From NCBI GenBank assembly GCA_964397015.1, contig CAYNHL010000158.1, forward strand, positions 1 to 7,253: a stretch of 7,253 nt of DNA. Direction: 5' to 3'. Numbering within the stretch: the first letter of the stretch is position 1; the number at the start of each line of letters is the position of its first letter. Source of the DNA: MADRE2 sp964397015. Lineage in GTDB: Bacteria; Desulfobacterota; Desulfobacteria; Desulfobacterales; Desulfobacteraceae. Under the pieces are notes generated by a model, which saw only the letters and a list, made by a program, of their open reading frames with translations, ran no database searches and was not told where the DNA came from. Below, in pieces: positions 6,031 to 7,253 of the stretch. Both the position numbers and the translations under genes were made by a program.

Positions 6031-6660
6031 ATGAAAGAGATACAAAGAGTTTCCCCGGTTAAATTAAACAGTACACCGGTTAAAACGGAAAAAAGAGACA
6101 ACTGGGATGTGGTGCTGGAATACAGTGATGAAGGGGGGGGACCTTTCCTGGTCGACCTCAGTCACAAACCCCGGTTTGATCTGCAAAGTTCCGGTCTTGA
6201 TTCAAAAAAGCCTTTTGGATTCGACCTGCCCGGCAAACCGGGTGAGTGCGTGTTTGAAAAAGGGATACTGGCCAACCGCATGAACCGGACCCAGGTATCG
6301 TTGTATAACCTGGCGGCTGATGCGATGGTACCGGATGATCCCGGAATTACTGATGTCACGGAATCCACCCTGTTTGTGGCCCTGATCGGAAAACAGGTGT
6401 TTTCAATCTGCGAAAAGCTGTCATCACTGGATTTTCAGAAAAATGGCCGGACCCCGCCGTTTTTGCTGCAGGGGCCTTTTTCCCATGTGCCCTGCCAGAT
6501 AGTCACCATTTGCCGGGATCTTGAAAAATCCGGGCTGGTTCTGACCTGCTCGCGGGGATACGGCCGGGACATGATCCACGCTATTTTGGATGCCGGTGAG
6601 GAATTTGGATTGAAACCCGCCGGTGAAAGCCGGTTTACAGAATGGATAAAAAGTTTATAA
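6031..6660 (+). CDS. soxG: SoxG-like gamma subunit, diverged
   Basis: This 209-residue protein lies where soxG is expected, ten bases after the soxA stop. SoxG is the small GcvT-related structural subunit (about 180-210 residues). The C-terminal half aligns by eye with SoxG: STLFVALIGKQVFSICEKL corresponds to the strand-helix around the usual LxLSGPxAxxVL motif, CQIVTICRDLEKSGLVLTCS to the following beta hairpin, and SRFTEWIKSL to the family's closing helix. The first 60 residues are rich in Lys, Asp and Ser and show no clear match. No catalytic residues are expected or seen, and there is no signal peptide. The site AAGGGA (6019-6024) precedes the ATG at 6031 by six bases. A run of eight G at 6133-6140 falls early in the gene. 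The call relies on position plus weak similarity; MgdD would look the same. Confidence 0.7.
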   Translation: MKEIQRVSPVKLNSTPVKTEKRDNWDVVLEYSDEGGGPFLVDLSHKPRFDLQSSGLDSKKPFGFDLPGKPGECVFEKGILANRMNRTQVSLYNLAADAMVPDDPGITDVTESTLFVALIGKQVFSICEKLSSLDFQKNGRTPPFLLQGPFSHVPCQIVTICRDLEKSGLVLTCSRGYGRDMIHAILDAGEEFGLKPAGESRFTEWIKSL

Positions 6661-6678
6661 AATGGTATGCCGCCATTT
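6660..6678 (+). other. Short hairpin between soxG and the next gene
   Basis: AAATGG (6660-6665) and CCATTT (6673-6678) can pair around a seven-base loop. There is no following T-run, so it does not look like a terminator. It might mark a processing site or be chance. The rest of this 47-base gap holds only the ribosome site of the next gene. Confidence 0.2.
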
Positions 6679-6693
6679 ACATTATTACAGAAT

Positions 6694-6700
6694 AAAGGAG
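6694..6700 (+). promoter_or_regulatory. Ribosome binding site of the downstream flavoprotein gene
   Basis: AAAGGAG lies seven bases before the ATG at 6708 and is a strong match. Confidence 0.65.
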
Positions 6701-6707
6701 AAAAACA

Positions 6708-7253
6708 ATGAACGAAAAATATGATGCAATTATCATTGGCGCCGGTGTCATCGGCTGCCCCATTGCGTATGAACTGTCCAGGATGGGTTACAAAACCCTG
6801 AATGTCGACAAACTTCATGATGCAGGAGAGGGCTCCACCGCAGGATCATGCGCCATTGTCAGGGCACATTATTCAACCGCTGACGGCGTGGCCATGGCCT
6901 ATGAGGGTTTCAAATACTGGCTGGACTGGGAAAACTACCTTGAAGATGTCAAAGACGAAAAAGGGCTGGCCAGATACATGAACACCGGGTCCATCCTGAT
7001 CAAATCCCAGGGTCACGACTGGAAAAAGGTCAAGAAAAATTATGACGAGGTCGGCGTGAACTATGAAGAATGGACCGTGGATCAAATCCTGGAGCATGTT
7101 CCGGTGGCAGACCTTCATGAGTTCTGGCCGGTCAGGCGCCCGGAAGATCCCAAATTCTACGATGAACCGACCCGGATGCTGGAAGGGGCAATTTACTGCC
7201 CGGAAGGCGGGTATGTCAATGACCCGGCACTGTCCGCCCACAATATCATGCGG
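6708..7253 (+). CDS. FAD-dependent oxidoreductase, DAO family (partial, 3' end outside window)
   Basis: The first 182 residues of a second DAO-family flavoprotein are present; the reading frame is open at the window edge. The N-terminus YDAIIIGAGVIGCPIAYELS has an intact FAD fingerprint (G11, G13, G16) with D34 ending the second strand. GSTAGSCAIVRAHYS (42-56) is the conserved segment that faces the flavin in sarcosine and dimethylglycine oxidases and dehydrogenases. CPEGGYVNDPALSAHNI (164-180) resembles the family segment GGYxxDPxLxAxN. At the position of the SoxB FMN-linking His there is Asn (VNDPA), so this protein should not carry the SoxB-type covalent FMN. It follows the soxG-like gene by 47 bases with a good ribosome site and is probably in the same operon. 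Likely substrates are N-methyl or related secondary and tertiary amino acids; the exact one cannot be read from half a protein. It lacks an N-terminal signal. Confidence 0.85.
   Translation, partial: MNEKYDAIIIGAGVIGCPIAYELSRMGYKTLNVDKLHDAGEGSTAGSCAIVRAHYSTADGVAMAYEGFKYWLDWENYLEDVKDEKGLARYMNTGSILIKSQGHDWKKVKKNYDEVGVNYEEWTVDQILEHVPVADLHEFWPVRRPEDPKFYDEPTRMLEGAIYCPEGGYVNDPALSAHNIMR

Noticed and set aside
6660..6678. Hairpin as a transcription terminator ending the sox-type operon
   Set aside because: The stem is only six base pairs, mostly A/T, and no T-run follows. The next gene begins 30 bases later with its own strong ribosome site.
1..7253. Mobile elements, CRISPR arrays, tRNA or rRNA genes
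   Set aside because: No repeated units, transposase-like frames, terminal inverted repeats or tRNA-like clover patterns were noticed. The genes are closely packed and similar in composition.

Overview
The window reads as a catabolic locus of an anaerobic or facultative bacterium, probably a proteobacterium or Desulfobacterota relative. I base this on medium GC content by eye, frequent CGG/GGA/GCC codons with AT-rich spacers, strong AAGGAG ribosome sites, and divergence from the alpha- and gamma-proteobacterial or actinobacterial versions of these genes. The taxonomy is an inference and is weak.

Layout. Positions 4-1386 on the minus strand hold a two-gene unit: an RpiR/MurR-type regulator (HTH plus SIS domain), followed 18 bases later by a free-standing Ala-tRNA(Pro) editing deacylase of the YbaK/PrdX/ProXp-ala family. 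An AT-rich divergent promoter region (about 1387-1601) separates it from a tightly packed plus-strand operon. That operon is soxB (1602-2825), soxD (2842-3102), soxA (3099-6020), soxG-like (6031-6660), and a second DAO-family flavoprotein (6708 to the window edge, cut off). B-D-A-G is the gene order of classical heterotetrameric sarcosine oxidase, and also of mgdABCD, the homologous N-methylglutamate dehydrogenase.

How the genes work together (family knowledge plus inference). The B subunit should bind FAD and carry covalent FMN on His170. It oxidises an N-methyl amino acid such as sarcosine. The imine or formaldehyde passes through the complex to the GcvT-like half of the A subunit, where tetrahydrofolate captures it as 5,10-methylene-THF. 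The D subunit carries a zinc site (C7, C10, H59, C63 all present). G is a small GcvT/SoxG-like structural subunit and is strongly diverged. The partial flavoprotein downstream could handle a related N-methyl compound such as dimethylglycine, or a second amine. The divergent RpiR protein is the obvious candidate regulator.

Most notable points. The N-terminal ferredoxin-like domain of the A subunit has four cysteines where classical SoxA has none, but two of them look displaced by one residue from the usual [2Fe-2S] positions. The B subunit has two unusual changes around its flavin sites, a Ser for the third Gly of the FAD fingerprint and Tyr-Phe in the usual CGWGTGGFK segment. Both points raise the question of whether this enzyme is an oxygen-using oxidase at all or a dehydrogenase passing electrons to another carrier.
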